Program-made: the position numbers and the translations under genes
Source of the DNA: Aquamicrobium lusatiense
GTDB taxonomy: Bacteria; Pseudomonadota; Alphaproteobacteria; Rhizobiales; Rhizobiaceae
DNA: 64,000 nt
Assembly: GCF_014201615.1 (NCBI RefSeq)
Contig: NZ_JACHEU010000004.1
Span: 62,001 to 126,000 of the forward strand
Direction: 5' to 3'
Shown: positions 8,099 through 17,798 of the stretch, piece after piece
Layout: every line of letters begins with the position of its first letter
Position numbering within the stretch: position 1 is the stretch's first letter
Notes under the pieces: generated by a model
Told to the model about the DNA's origin: nothing
Databases searched by the model: none
What the model saw: only the letters and a program-made list of their open reading frames with translations

Positions 8099-8935
8099 GT
8101 GAGCGTTTCCGTTGCGCCCGGGCGGCTTGAGCTTGAGGGGCTTCATCTCTCCTTCGGGGGGCTGAAGGCCATCAGCGATGCTTCCTTCGTCGCCGAGCCT
8201 GGCAGGATCACCGCTCTGATCGGTCCGAACGGTGCCGGCAAGACCTCGATGTTCAACTGCATTTCGGGTTTCTACCAGCCGCAGCGCGGCGCGGTTCGCT
8301 TCGATGGGCGCGATGTCAGCGCCCTTGCGCCGCCGCAGCGCGCAAAGCTGGGTTTTGCCCGTACCTTCCAGAATATCGCGCTGTTTCGCGGCATGACGGT
8401 TCTGGACAACATCAAGCTTGGCCGTCATGCGCATATGCGCACCAATGTCCTGCAGGCGCTCACCTATTTCGGCAGGGCGGCGCGCGAGGAAATGGAACTT
8501 CGCGCGGAGATCGAGCGCGACATCATAGATTTTCTGGAGATCAACCATATCCGGCATATGCCGGTGGGTTCGCTCTCCTATGGCCTTCAGAAACGCGTCG
8601 AGCTGGCCCGCGCGCTGGCCATGCGTCCGCGCATCCTGCTGCTCGACGAGCCTGTCGCCGGCATGAACCGCGAGGAAACCGAGGACATGGCCCGCTTCAT
8701 TCTCGATGTGAAGGAGGAGTGGGGCACCACGATCCTGATGGTCGAGCACGACATGGGCATGGTCATGGATATTTCCGACCATGTTGTCGTGCTCAATTTC
8801 GGTCAGGTCATCGCCCGCGGCCTGCCGCAAGAAGTGCAGAACAATCCCGATGTGGTTGCCGCCTATCTGGGATCGGGCGATCCGGCGGCGCTGATGAAGA
8901 AGCTGGCCGGTGAAGCCGCGGAGCGCGCCGCATGA
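8099..8935 (+). CDS. livG: Branched-chain-type ABC transporter ATP-binding protein (LivG-like)
   Basis: The 278-residue ATPase has Walker A GPNGAGKTSMFN, signature LSYGLQKRVELARAL, Walker B ILLLDEPVAGM and switch histidine VEHDMGMVMD. It also has the long insert typical of LivG proteins and starts LELEGLHLSFGGLKAISDASF. The frame is open from 7991, but the GTG at 8099 has a GGGAGG upstream and begins just before the conserved domain. First gene of an operon with two permeases, a binding protein and a second ATPase. Next to an acyl-CoA ligase and paaZ, the cargo is more likely an aromatic or other carboxylic acid than leucine (inference). Confidence 0.85.
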   Translation: MSVSVAPGRLELEGLHLSFGGLKAISDASFVAEPGRITALIGPNGAGKTSMFNCISGFYQPQRGAVRFDGRDVSALAPPQRAKLGFARTFQNIALFRGMTVLDNIKLGRHAHMRTNVLQALTYFGRAAREEMELRAEIERDIIDFLEINHIRHMPVGSLSYGLQKRVELARALAMRPRILLLDEPVAGMNREETEDMARFILDVKEEWGTTILMVEHDMGMVMDISDHVVVLNFGQVIARGLPQEVQNNPDVVAAYLGSGDPAALMKKLAGEAAERAA

Positions 8936-9813
8936 GCGATTTTCTGTTTTTTCTTGAAGTGTCGCTGGCGGGTCTCGGCTCCGGTGCGCTGCTGTCGCTT
9001 ACCGCACTGGCCTTCGTGCTGATCTACAAGGCAACGCAGGTCATCAACCTCGCCATCAGCGAGATCCTGATGATGGGCGCCTATATATTCTTTGCCTTTG
9101 CGGCAGGGCTCGGCCTGTCGCCATGGCTCGCGCTGCCGCTGGCCATCGCCGGCGGTGGCGTCATCGGCGGCATCGTCGAGCGCGGTGTCATCCGCCGCAT
9201 GCTGGGCGAGAGCCCGATCTCGATCTTCATGGTCACCGTGGGGCTCGGTTCCGTTCTGGTCGGCCTCGTCGAGTTCATCTGGGGTGCCAATCCGCGCACC
9301 CTGCCTGATTTCATTGGCAGTGCTCCCGTCTTCATTGGCGAACTCTATGTGTCGCGCAAGATCGCGGTCGGCTTCTGTGTGGCGGCTGTCGTCATTGCCG
9401 TTTTCCTCGTGCTGTTTCGCTACTGGCGCGGCGGTGTCGCCCTGCGCGCCACGGCCAGCGATCAGGCTGCCGCCTATTCCTGCGGCATCAACGTGCCGGC
9501 CGTCTTCTCGCTGTCGTGGATCATCGGCTGTGGGGCAGCTGCCGGTGCAGGCGTTCTGCTTGGCGCCATCGGCGGTATCTCGCCCACGATGGGTGCCTTC
9601 GGCCTTTCGGCACTGGTGGTGGTCATCGTCGGCGGCATGGATTCGGTTGCCGGCGCGCTGATCGCGGGACTGGTCATCGGCCTCGTCGAGGCCTGGGCCG
9701 GCACCTATCTCGGCGGCGAATACAAGTCCGTCTCCACCTTCCTGATCCTGATCCTGATGCTGATGGTCCGGCCCTACGGCCTCTTCGGCACCCGCGAGAT
9801 CGAGAGGCTCTGA
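8932..9813 (+). CDS. livH: Branched-chain-type ABC transporter permease (LivH-like)
   Basis: This 293-residue integral membrane protein has about eight hydrophobic segments and the LivH signature region FVLIYKATQVINLAISEILMMGAYI. Its ATG overlaps the livG stop by four bases, and its stop overlaps the ATG of livM by one base (TGATG). It would form the translocation pore with LivM in the inner membrane. Substrate is unknown from sequence; context suggests an aromatic or aliphatic acid. Confidence 0.85.
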   Translation: MSDFLFFLEVSLAGLGSGALLSLTALAFVLIYKATQVINLAISEILMMGAYIFFAFAAGLGLSPWLALPLAIAGGGVIGGIVERGVIRRMLGESPISIFMVTVGLGSVLVGLVEFIWGANPRTLPDFIGSAPVFIGELYVSRKIAVGFCVAAVVIAVFLVLFRYWRGGVALRATASDQAAAYSCGINVPAVFSLSWIIGCGAAAGAGVLLGAIGGISPTMGAFGLSALVVVIVGGMDSVAGALIAGLVIGLVEAWAGTYLGGEYKSVSTFLILILMLMVRPYGLFGTREIERL

Positions 9814-10856
9814 TGCGTATCGCCACTGCCAAGCAAACCTATCTTGCCGACGAGGCTCTGATCCGTACCCGCACCCAGATGGCATGGTGCGGCGTGCTGG
9901 CCGCCAGCCTGCTTGCAGCACCCTTCGTGCTGGACTCCTACTGGCTCTATCTGGCCTGCCTCGTGCTGATCAACGTCGCCAGCGCCACCGGCCTCAACAT
10001 CCTCACCGGCTATACCGGTCTCGTCAGCCTCGGGCAGGCGGCGTTCATGTCGGTCGGCGCCTACACGGTCGCCTGGCTGGAGCGCAATACAGGCATGCCG
10101 TTCCTGCTGAACCTGCTGCTGGGCGGTGGGGTCGCGGCGGCTGTCGGCATGCTGGTCGGTATTCCTTCGCTGCGGGTCAAGGGCCTCTATCTGGCAATCG
10201 CCACCATCGGCGCCTCGATCATCCTGCACTTCGTCTTCCTGAACTGGACGTCGGTGACGGGTGGCGCACGCGGCCTGCAGGTGTCCCCCGCCAGCCTGTT
10301 TGGAACGCAGCTTACCACCTATTTCCAGCTTTACTGGGTGTTCATGCCGATCACCGTCGTGATGGTCATCGGGGCGGCCAATCTGTTCCGAACCCGCATT
10401 GGCCGCGCCTTCATCGCCATTCGCGACCGGGACATCTCGGCCGGCGTGCTGGGCATTCCGCTGCTGCGCTACAAGCTGATGAGCTTTGCCATTTCATCCT
10501 TCTATGCGGGTGTGGCGGGCGGAATGTGGGTCTACTTCTTCCGCGTGGTGAGCCCGGAGAGCCTGACGCTTGCCGATTCCATCTTCTTCCTCGCCGCGAT
10601 CATCGTCGGTGGCATGGGATCCATTCTGGGTGCGATCCTCGGCGCCATTTTCATGACGCTCGTGCCGGAAGTGCTGCGCTATGCGGTCGAGGCTGCCTCG
10701 CCCTATGTGGCGGATGCCGGCTCGCTTCTGTCACCGATCCGCACCATCGCCTTTGGCGCGCTGATCATGCTGTTTCTGGTGTTTGAACCGCAGGGGCTGG
10801 CCGAAATCGTCCAGCGTATCCGCCGGTTCTTCCACCTGTGGCCTTTCAAGAAATAA
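9813..10856 (+). CDS. livM: Branched-chain-type ABC transporter permease (LivM-like)
   Basis: The 347-residue permease has the family motif ATGLNILTGYTGLVSLGQAAFMSVGAY near residue 50 and the C-terminal IVGGMGSILGAILGA region. About nine to ten hydrophobic segments are visible. It starts at ATG 9813, overlapping the livH stop; the open frame upstream of that is only the reading-through of livH. It pairs with LivH as the second transmembrane subunit. Confidence 0.85.
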   Translation: MRIATAKQTYLADEALIRTRTQMAWCGVLAASLLAAPFVLDSYWLYLACLVLINVASATGLNILTGYTGLVSLGQAAFMSVGAYTVAWLERNTGMPFLLNLLLGGGVAAAVGMLVGIPSLRVKGLYLAIATIGASIILHFVFLNWTSVTGGARGLQVSPASLFGTQLTTYFQLYWVFMPITVVMVIGAANLFRTRIGRAFIAIRDRDISAGVLGIPLLRYKLMSFAISSFYAGVAGGMWVYFFRVVSPESLTLADSIFFLAAIIVGGMGSILGAILGAIFMTLVPEVLRYAVEAASPYVADAGSLLSPIRTIAFGALIMLFLVFEPQGLAEIVQRIRRFFHLWPFKK

Positions 10857-10879
10857 CCCCGAACAAGGAGGAGACCGGA

Positions 10880-12061
10880 ATGTCGGGCATTACCAGGAGA
10901 ATGTTCATGGCGCTGCTGGCGTCGTCGGTGCTGGCAACTGCCGCACCCGCTTTCGCGCAGCAGGACGTGGATGAAATCATCATCGGCGGCTCCATGCCGC
11001 TGACCGGCGTATTCGCCTTTGCGGGCGTGGCGATCGAAGCCGGGATCCGCGACTATGTGAAGATGATCAACGAGGAAGGCGGCATCAACGGCAAGCCGGT
11101 ACGCTTCATCTATGAGGACACCGGCCACCAGATCGATCAGGCCGTAGCCATCTTCAACAAGCTGACGACCCAGCACCGGAACATCCACCTCTATTACGGC
11201 GATTCGACCGGTTTCTCCCGCACCATCAACCCGGAGCTGGAGCGGCGCGGCGACATCATGCTGACCAGCGTGTCCTTTGCCTCGGAGATCAACAATCCGG
11301 AGACCTTCTCCAACCAGTTCATTGCCGGTCCGGACTACTCGCAGATGGTCTCGATCCTGCTGGAGCACATCGCGAAGGAAAAGCCGGGCGCGCGCATCGT
11401 CTTCGTCAATTCCGACGGCGAATTCGGCCGCGATCCGATCGAACCCTCGACCGCCCGGGCGAAGGAGCTTGGTCTGGAAGTCGTCGAACAGATCATCACG
11501 CCGCCGGGCGCCGTCGATGTGTCGACCGAAGTTCTCAAGCTGCGCCGCGCACGGCCCGACTACACCATCTTCCACGGCTACATCCTGTCCCCTCTGCCGG
11601 AATTCATGACGCAGGCGAGGCAGCTCGGCCTTGAAACCAAGTTCATGGGCACGTTCTGGTCGATGGATTCCAGCATCTGGGAAGATGTGGGCGAGCATGC
11701 CGATGGCTTCATGGGCGTCATGCCTTATCGCTACTACTATGATGATGCGGCCGATGCTCCGATGCTGGAGCGCATCCGCCAGATGCGTCCTCAGTATCAG
11801 CCGACCGGCTACACGCAGGGCTTCCTCACCGCCATGCTGATGACGGAGGCGGCAAAGCGCGCGCTGGATGCCGGCAAGGAACTGAACGGCGCCAACCTGA
11901 AGGCCGCGCTGAACTCCATTCAGGATTTCGACACCGGCGGCATCATCGGCGTGCCGATCAGCATCTCGGGCAATTCCATTCCGGTGGGGCGCATCTACCA
12001 GTACAGCGCCAGCGCCAGGCGCATGGAGCCCGTGTCGGACTGGATCAGCCTGAAGGACTGA
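10880..12061 (+). CDS. ABC transporter substrate-binding protein, branched-chain/aromatic acid type
   Basis: The 393-residue periplasmic protein has a signal peptide MSGITRRMFMALLASSVLATAAPAFAQ (twin-arginine-like RR, cut probably after AFA). The mature part starts VDEIIIGGSMPLTGVFAFAGVAIEAGIRDYV, the type I periplasmic binding fold of LivK/AmiC-like proteins. The ATG at 10880 has a strong AAGGAGGAG. It delivers ligand to LivHM; this subgroup is often tied to aromatic acids, hydroxy acids or fatty acids, so the ligand is not assigned. Confidence 0.85.
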   Translation: MSGITRRMFMALLASSVLATAAPAFAQQDVDEIIIGGSMPLTGVFAFAGVAIEAGIRDYVKMINEEGGINGKPVRFIYEDTGHQIDQAVAIFNKLTTQHRNIHLYYGDSTGFSRTINPELERRGDIMLTSVSFASEINNPETFSNQFIAGPDYSQMVSILLEHIAKEKPGARIVFVNSDGEFGRDPIEPSTARAKELGLEVVEQIITPPGAVDVSTEVLKLRRARPDYTIFHGYILSPLPEFMTQARQLGLETKFMGTFWSMDSSIWEDVGEHADGFMGVMPYRYYYDDAADAPMLERIRQMRPQYQPTGYTQGFLTAMLMTEAAKRALDAGKELNGANLKAALNSIQDFDTGGIIGVPISISGNSIPVGRIYQYSASARRMEPVSDWISLKD

Positions 12062-12066
12062 CGAAC

Positions 12067-12876
12067 GTGACCAGCCAAACCATCCTCTCGGTCGAGAACA
12101 TCGAGGTCGTCTATAACAAGACGATCCAGGTGCTGCGCGGCCTGTCACTCTCCGTTGGACGCGGTCAGGTCGTGACGCTGCTGGGTTCCAACGGAGCCGG
12201 AAAGTCCACGACGCTGAAGGCCATATCGGGCCTTCTCGAACTAGAGGATGGTGCGGTGACGTCCGGAGCCATCGACTTCGACGGGCGCAAGGTCGCCGAA
12301 GACACGCCGCACGGCCTCGTGCGACGCGGTCTCTTCCACGTCATGGAAGGCCGGCGCATCTTCGAGGACCTCACAGTCGAGGAAAACCTCACCGCCGCCA
12401 CCTATGCCCAGACCGGGCGTGGCACCAGGCCGCCGTCCTTCGATCTCGTCTATGGCTATTTCCCCCGCCTCTACGAGCGTCGCCACGGTCGCGCGGGCTA
12501 TCTGTCGGGCGGAGAGCAGCAGATGCTGGCAATCGGCCGCGCGCTGATCGCCCAGCCCAAGCTCATCCTGCTGGACGAGCCATCGCTCGGGCTGTCACCT
12601 TTGCTGGTGGAGGAGATCTTCACCATCATCGCCCGCATCAACCGCGAGACCGGCGTGTCGATGCTGCTGGTCGAGCAAAACGCCGCGGTGGCCTTCGCCA
12701 TCGCTCACTATGGCTACATCATGGAGAGCGGCAAGATCGTGCTCGACGGGCCGACGGAACGCCTCGTCAACGATCAGGACGTTCGCGAATTCTATCTCGG
12801 TATGAGTTCGGGCGAGGATGCCAGGAATTACCGCGACGTGAAGCACTACAAGCGGCGCAAGCGCTGGCTCTCCTGA
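12067..12876 (+). CDS. livF: Branched-chain-type ABC transporter ATP-binding protein (LivF-like)
   Basis: The 269-residue ATPase has Walker A GSNGAGKSTTLK, signature LSGGEQQMLAIGRALIAQP, Walker B LILLDEPSLGLSP and VEQNAAVAFAI. It uses a GTG start six bases after the binding-protein gene. The C-terminal tail (about 25 residues, ending KHYKRRKRWLS) is longer and more basic than in LivF of amino acid systems, as in transporters found next to acyl-CoA ligases. It pairs with the LivG-like ATPase. Confidence 0.83.
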   Translation: MTSQTILSVENIEVVYNKTIQVLRGLSLSVGRGQVVTLLGSNGAGKSTTLKAISGLLELEDGAVTSGAIDFDGRKVAEDTPHGLVRRGLFHVMEGRRIFEDLTVEENLTAATYAQTGRGTRPPSFDLVYGYFPRLYERRHGRAGYLSGGEQQMLAIGRALIAQPKLILLDEPSLGLSPLLVEEIFTIIARINRETGVSMLLVEQNAAVAFAIAHYGYIMESGKIVLDGPTERLVNDQDVREFYLGMSSGEDARNYRDVKHYKRRKRWLS

Positions 12877-12934
12877 AGAGCCGGCCGGCCGACCCGATTT
12901 GAAGCGTCGCCGGCGGATGCCGGCGCGGGCAGAC

Positions 12935-14761
12935 ATGGATTTGAAGGACATGGCACCGTCAAGCTTTCCCGAACTGACCCTGCCGCAGATTCTGCGCGAG
13001 CAGGCAAGGCGCACGCCGGACCGCATTGCTGTCCGGCAGAAGGATTTTGGCATCTGGAACCCGGTCAGCTGGGCGGCTTATTTCGAGCGCTCAGCTGCTG
13101 TCGGCCATGGCCTGCGCAAGCTCGGCCTGTCGCAGCAGGGGCACCTCGCCATCCTCTCCGAGAACCGCATCGAATGGGTTCTGGCCCAGCTTGGCGCGGG
13201 CATGATCGGGGCGGTGGCGATCGGCGTCTATCCGACCAGCCCGGCCAATGAAGTGGGCTATGTTCTGGAGCATTCCGATGCCGAGATCATCGTGTGCGAG
13301 GATCAGGAACAGGTCGACAAGGTGCTGGAGGTGCGCGACCAGCTTCCACGCCTGAAGAAGATCGTCGTCGTCGAAAAGAAAGGCATGCGGGCCTACCCGG
13401 GCGACATCGTCGTGTCCTTCGATGCCGTGGAAGAGTTGGGCGCTGCCGACCGCAAGGCTGATCCGGGCTTCGTCGATGCGTGTCTGGAGCGCCAGACGGC
13501 GGATGACATCGCCCTGATGATCTACACGTCCGGATCGACGGGCAAGCCCAAGGCGGCGATGCTGTCCTATCGCAACATCCGCGCGCAGGCCATCGCGGTT
13601 GCCGACCTGTTCGGCATCACGCCGGAGATGACGCATCTGTCCTATCTGCCGCTGTGCCATGTCGCGGAGCAGATGATGACCACCTTCGCGCCGATCTACT
13701 GCGGCACGCAGATCAATTTCGGCGAATCCCTGCGCACGGTTCAGGAAGACCTGCGCGAGATCGCGCCCTCGATGTTCCTTGGCGTCCCCCGCATCTGGGA
13801 AAAGCTGCATTCCTCGATCCATGTGCGCATGCTGGATTCCGGTCCCTGGCGCCGGAAACTGTTCGACTGGGCCTATGAGGGCTGCGAGCCGTTCGCCGAA
13901 AAGCCCCGCTCGGCCCGTACTCCGGCGGAGAAGCTGCGCTATCTGATCAGCTACATGCTGGTGTTCCGCGCCTTGCAGAATTACATCGGGCTGCGCAAGG
14001 CGAAGGTGGCGATGACCGGCGCCGCACCGATCTCGCCGCGCATCGTGCGCTTCTTCCGCACCATCGGCGTGCCGCTTGTGGAAATCTATGGCGCGACCGA
14101 AACCGGAGGCGTCGCCATCGGCCAGCGCGTCGGTGACGTGCGCTCCGGCTGCGTGGGCACGCCGTTACTTGGCGTCGAAGCCAGGCTTGGCGATCAGGAC
14201 GAGGTTCTGGTCAGGGGCGACACGGTTTTTTCCGGCTACTACAAGGCTCCCGAAGCGACCGAGGCGACCATCCGGGATGGCTGGCTGCATACCGGCGACG
14301 TCGCCGTGGTTGAGGGCGGCCAGTACAGGATCGTCGATCGCCTGAAGGACATCATGATCACGGCTGGCGGCAAGAACCTCAGTCCTTCCGAGATCGAAAA
14401 TACCGTCAAGGGCAGCCCCTACATCAAGGAATGCATCGTCATTGCCGAAGCGCGCAAGTTCGTCTCGGCCCTCATCCAGATCGATTACGAGACGGTAGGC
14501 AAATGGGCCGAGGAGGAGCGCATCGCCTACACCAATTTCAGGAATCTTTCGGAAAATCCAGGGGTACGCGAACTGGTGGAGAAGGAGATCGCCATCGCCA
14601 ACGCCCAGCTTGCACAGGTGGCTGGCATCAAGCGCTTCCATCTGCTGACCAAGGAACTGGATCATGACGATGACGAGGTAACGGCGACCATGAAGGTCCG
14701 CCGCTCCAACATCCAGAAGAAATACACGGCGGAGATCGAGGCGCTCTACGCCAGGGCGTGA
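12935..14761 (+). CDS. AMP-forming acyl-CoA ligase (long-chain acyl-CoA synthetase type)
   Basis: The 608-residue adenylate-forming enzyme has P-loop-like IYTSGSTGKPKAAMLSY, the motif EIYGATETGG, GWLHTGDVAVVEGGQYRIVDRLKDIMITAGGKNLSP and a C-terminal AMP-binding lid region. It makes an acyl-CoA from a carboxylic acid, ATP and CoA. The ATG at 12935 is preferred; the frame also opens at TTG 12899 and has a further ATG at 12950. Because it sits between an acid-type ABC transporter and paaZ, it may activate the imported acid. No PaaK-type phenylacetate-CoA ligase is present in the window, and this protein is of the FadD/ACSL type rather than PaaK. Confidence 0.82.
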   Translation: MDLKDMAPSSFPELTLPQILREQARRTPDRIAVRQKDFGIWNPVSWAAYFERSAAVGHGLRKLGLSQQGHLAILSENRIEWVLAQLGAGMIGAVAIGVYPTSPANEVGYVLEHSDAEIIVCEDQEQVDKVLEVRDQLPRLKKIVVVEKKGMRAYPGDIVVSFDAVEELGAADRKADPGFVDACLERQTADDIALMIYTSGSTGKPKAAMLSYRNIRAQAIAVADLFGITPEMTHLSYLPLCHVAEQMMTTFAPIYCGTQINFGESLRTVQEDLREIAPSMFLGVPRIWEKLHSSIHVRMLDSGPWRRKLFDWAYEGCEPFAEKPRSARTPAEKLRYLISYMLVFRALQNYIGLRKAKVAMTGAAPISPRIVRFFRTIGVPLVEIYGATETGGVAIGQRVGDVRSGCVGTPLLGVEARLGDQDEVLVRGDTVFSGYYKAPEATEATIRDGWLHTGDVAVVEGGQYRIVDRLKDIMITAGGKNLSPSEIENTVKGSPYIKECIVIAEARKFVSALIQIDYETVGKWAEEERIAYTNFRNLSENPGVRELVEKEIAIANAQLAQVAGIKRFHLLTKELDHDDDEVTATMKVRRSNIQKKYTAEIEALYARA

Positions 14762-14855
14762 GCGCTCGTCCCCGCTGCCGCTCACGCTGGCCGCGCACGC
14801 CATGTGCGGCCGCGAACGCGTTTTCGCGCATATCAATCAGGTGAAGGATAAAGGC

Positions 14856-16913
14856 ATGGAACTTTCAAGCGGGCAGGCCCGGAAGCTGCAGAGCTACATC
14901 GGCGGAAGCTGGCTGGAAGGCGCGGGCGAAGGCGTTGCCCTGCATGACGCCTCGACCGGCGAAGTGGTGGCGCTGGTGGATTCGACGGGGGTCGATTTCC
15001 GGACGGCGCTCGATTACGGGCGCCGGCATGGAGAAACGCTGCGGCGCATGTCGTTCCATGAGCGCGCCCTCATGCTCAAGTCCCTTGGCCAGATGCTGAT
15101 GGAGCGCAAGGAGGAATTCTATGCGCTGTCCTTCGCAACGGGCGCGACCCGCAATGATGGCTGGATCGATATCGAAGGCGGCATCGGCACGCTGCTGTCC
15201 TATGCCTCAAAGGGACGGCGCGAACTGCCGAACACCCATCTTCTGCTGGATGGTGATCCCGAACCCCTGTCACGCGATTCCAGCTTCAGCGCCCAGCATG
15301 TGCTGACGCCGCTAACCGGCGTCGCCATTCACATCAACGCTTTCAACTTCCCCTGCTGGGGAATGCTGGAAAAGCTCGCGCCAACGTTGCTGGCCGGCAT
15401 GCCGGCCATCGTCAAGCCGGCCAGTCAGACGGCTTTCCTCACTGAACTGATGGTGCGGCGCATCATCGAAAGCGGCCTTCTGCCGGAAGGCGCATTGCAG
15501 CTTATCTGTGGTTCCGTTGGCGATCTCCTCGATCATGTGGATGGTCAGGACGTCGTTACCTTCACCGGTTCCGCGGCGACCGGGCAGAGATTGCGCCGGC
15601 ATCCGGCCATCGTTGCCAATTCAGTGCGCTTCTCCATGGAAGCCGACAGTCTCAATGCCGCCGTGCTTGGCCCCGACGCTGGCCCCGGCAGTGAGGAGTT
15701 CGATCTCTTCGTCAGGGAAGTGGTGCGCGAGATGACGGTCAAGGCCGGGCAGAAATGCACGGCCATCCGCAGGGTCATCGCGCCGCGCGCGCAATGTCCG
15801 GCGCTGATCGATGCGTTGCGTGAGCGCCTTGGCAAGACGACGCTGGGCAATCCGGCGGATGAGGGCGTGCGCATGGGGCCGCTGGCAAGCCTTGCGCAGC
15901 GCGAGGAGGTGCGGGCGCGCATCCGCGATCTGTCGCGTGCGGCTGAAGTCGTGTTCGGCGATCCGGATAATCCCCGGCTCGTCAGCGGCGATCCGCAGGC
16001 CGGAGCCTTCCTCAGCCCTGTGCTGCTTTATTGCGATGCACCGCTTGCGTCCGACGTCGTTCATGATGTCGAGGCTTTCGGGCCGGTTGCCACCGTCATG
16101 CCCTATGAGAGCACTGCCGAAGCCGTGGATCTGGCGCGCCGCGGCAAGGGCAGTCTCGTTGCCTCGGTCTTCACCAACGATGCCGGTTTCGCCCGGGACA
16201 TGGCATTGGGGCTCGCACCCTTCCATGGCCGGGTGATGATCGGCAATCGGCTCAGCGCAAAAAGCTCGACCGGACACGGTTCGCCCTTGCCGATGCTCGT
16301 GCATGGCGGGCCGGGCCGGGCCGGGGGCGGGGAAGAGCTGGGGGGCATGCGTTCGGTAAAACACTACATGCAGCGCACCGCCATTCAGGGCGCCCCCGGC
16401 CTGATCAGTACCATCACCGGCAGGTGGCAGGAGGGAGCCGCTGCGGCCCATGGCGAGGAACACCCCTTCCGCAAATCGCTGGCCGAACTCAGACCTGGCG
16501 ACCAGCTCGTCACGGCAACCCGCCGGATCACGCTGGAGGACATCGAACACTTCGCGGCCTTCACCGGCGATACGTTCTATGCCCATATGGATGAGGAAGC
16601 GGCAAAGGCAAACCCCTTCTTCGAAGGACGCGTGGCGCATGGCTACATGGTTGCGTCCTTCGCAGCGGGGCTGTTCGTTGATCCTGCTCCGGGTCCGGTA
16701 CTGGCCAATTACGGCCTCGACAATCTCCGCTTTCTGATGCCGGTCTATCCGGGCGATACCTTGCAGGTTCGCCTGACATGCAAGGACATCAATCCTCGCG
16801 CCACCACGGATTATGGCGAGGTACGCTGGGATTGTCAGGTCACCAACCAGAACGGTGCTGTCGTCGCCAGTTATGATGTGCTGACCATGGTGGCCAGAAC
16901 CCGTTCGCAGTGA
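14856..16913 (+). CDS. paaZ: PaaZ, bifunctional oxepin-CoA hydrolase / semialdehyde dehydrogenase
   Basis: The 685-residue fusion has an aldehyde dehydrogenase domain (residues about 5-520) with general base Glu262 in FSMEADSLN and nucleophile Cys301 in [13 protein letters not shown]-terminal MaoC-like hydratase (about 540-685) contains [27 protein letters not shown]. PaaZ opens the oxepin-CoA ring of phenylacetate catabolism and oxidises the resulting aldehyde to 3-oxo-5,6-dehydrosuberyl-CoA. Its length is usual. The ATG at 14856 is preferred to the open frame from 14802. The epoxidase paaABCDE is not in the window. The gene is last in the transporter-ligase transcript and converges on the second TetR gene. 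Confidence 0.92.
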   Translation: MELSSGQARKLQSYIGGSWLEGAGEGVALHDASTGEVVALVDSTGVDFRTALDYGRRHGETLRRMSFHERALMLKSLGQMLMERKEEFYALSFATGATRNDGWIDIEGGIGTLLSYASKGRRELPNTHLLLDGDPEPLSRDSSFSAQHVLTPLTGVAIHINAFNFPCWGMLEKLAPTLLAGMPAIVKPASQTAFLTELMVRRIIESGLLPEGALQLICGSVGDLLDHVDGQDVVTFTGSAATGQRLRRHPAIVANSVRFSMEADSLNAAVLGPDAGPGSEEFDLFVREVVREMTVKAGQKCTAIRRVIAPRAQCPALIDALRERLGKTTLGNPADEGVRMGPLASLAQREEVRARIRDLSRAAEVVFGDPDNPRLVSGDPQAGAFLSPVLLYCDAPLASDVVHDVEAFGPVATVMPYESTAEAVDLARRGKGSLVASVFTNDAGFARDMALGLAPFHGRVMIGNRLSAKSSTGHGSPLPMLVHGGPGRAGGGEELGGMRSVKHYMQRTAIQGAPGLISTITGRWQEGAAAAHGEEHPFRKSLAELRPGDQLVTATRRITLEDIEHFAAFTGDTFYAHMDEEAAKANPFFEGRVAHGYMVASFAAGLFVDPAPGPVLANYGLDNLRFLMPVYPGDTLQVRLTCKDINPRATTDYGEVRWDCQVTNQNGAVVASYDVLTMVARTRSQ

Positions 16914-17053
16914 TGACCAGGGGATCGGGTGGCTCTGATCGGCCCACTCGCTCCCGGAAATTTGGGCTGAACGCATCAGTGCGTGCCGGCCAGAGCGTCT
17001 TGCCGCCGGATGGAAACATCTGGCGTCGCATAAATGCCGTCAAACAAAGAGAT

Positions 17054-17092
17054 AGAGCGTTTCGCTGCTTCGGAGAAAAGCAGAAATGCTCT
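17054..17092. terminator. Stem-loop between convergent paaZ and TetR 2
   Basis: A long imperfect stem: AGAGCGTTTC and CTGCTT pair with AAAGCAGAAATGCTCT, with one G-U pair, one bulge and a short CGGAG-type loop. It overlaps the TetR stop codon on the minus strand. It has the look of small dispersed palindromes in rhizobial genomes and may act as a bidirectional terminator; no long T-run follows. Confidence 0.45.
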
Positions 17093-17687
17093 AGCGAACG
17101 GCCTTGACGCCCTCCAGGATCAGCCGGGTTGCCAGATCCGCATATTCCTCGCGACTCACCGGACCGCCGGGACGAAACCACATATAGACCCAGTTCAGCA
17201 TCCCAAAGAGCGACATGGTAACGGGCATGAGATAGGGCCGGTTCTCATCTATGCCGGGATTGATTTCTTTCAGCAGTCCGGAAAAACGGCGCACGATGCG
17301 GCGCTCGATCGTCCTGAGTTCGTTCATCTGCTCCGGCGAGAGCGTATCGGTGCCATTGATCTGCACCTTGTGCTCATGATCCGCGTCCTCGTAATTGTGG
17401 AGCACTGCACGGATCAGCAGGTTGAGCCTTGTCTCGGGCGGTTCTGCTGGCCGGTCTGCAGTTTCGATGGCTTCATCCAGCTCGGTCAGATGGATGCGCA
17501 CGATGTCGAAGATCAGCGCATCCTTACCCGGATAGTAATGGTAGAGCAGCGCCTTTGAAACGCCGCTGTGACTGGCAATCATCGACATGGATGCCTTGTC
17601 CATGCCCTGCTTTGCAAAAACGGCGGCGGCACTTTTGAGTATAGCGCGCTGCTTGTCCTCGAAATCAGCCGCCCTTGTGCGTGCCAT
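17091..17687 (-). CDS. TetR-family regulator 2 (PaaR-like), paralogue of the regulator at 7083
   Basis: The 198-residue protein has the same length and layout as TetR 1. It starts MARTRAADFEDKQRAIL, has HTH DKASMSMIASHSGVSKALLYHYYPGKDALIFDIV and ends PVTMSLFGMLNWVYMWFRPGGPVSREEYADLATRLI. The two share most residues in the DNA-binding domain, so they should recognise the same operator, while their ligand domains differ more. It is encoded just downstream of paaG on the same strand, 111 bases apart. No matching operator is seen directly upstream, so it may be co-transcribed with paaG from the 18627 site. Confidence 0.87.
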   Translation of the reverse strand: MARTRAADFEDKQRAILKSAAAVFAKQGMDKASMSMIASHSGVSKALLYHYYPGKDALIFDIVRIHLTELDEAIETADRPAEPPETRLNLLIRAVLHNYEDADHEHKVQINGTDTLSPEQMNELRTIERRIVRRFSGLLKEINPGIDENRPYLMPVTMSLFGMLNWVYMWFRPGGPVSREEYADLATRLILEGVKAVR

Positions 17688-17798
17688 GATCTTTTACTCT
17701 TCTTGTCCCCTCAGGCGGGGCGGCGGGCGCCCGGCCGTATTCAGCCGCCTATCCTGCGCCATCACCAAGGTCCGGCGCAAGATGCCACGGCATGAGCG

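Noticed and set aside
10703..12148. 481-codon minus-strand open frame
   Set aside because: It is antisense to the substrate-binding protein gene; no recognisable motif.
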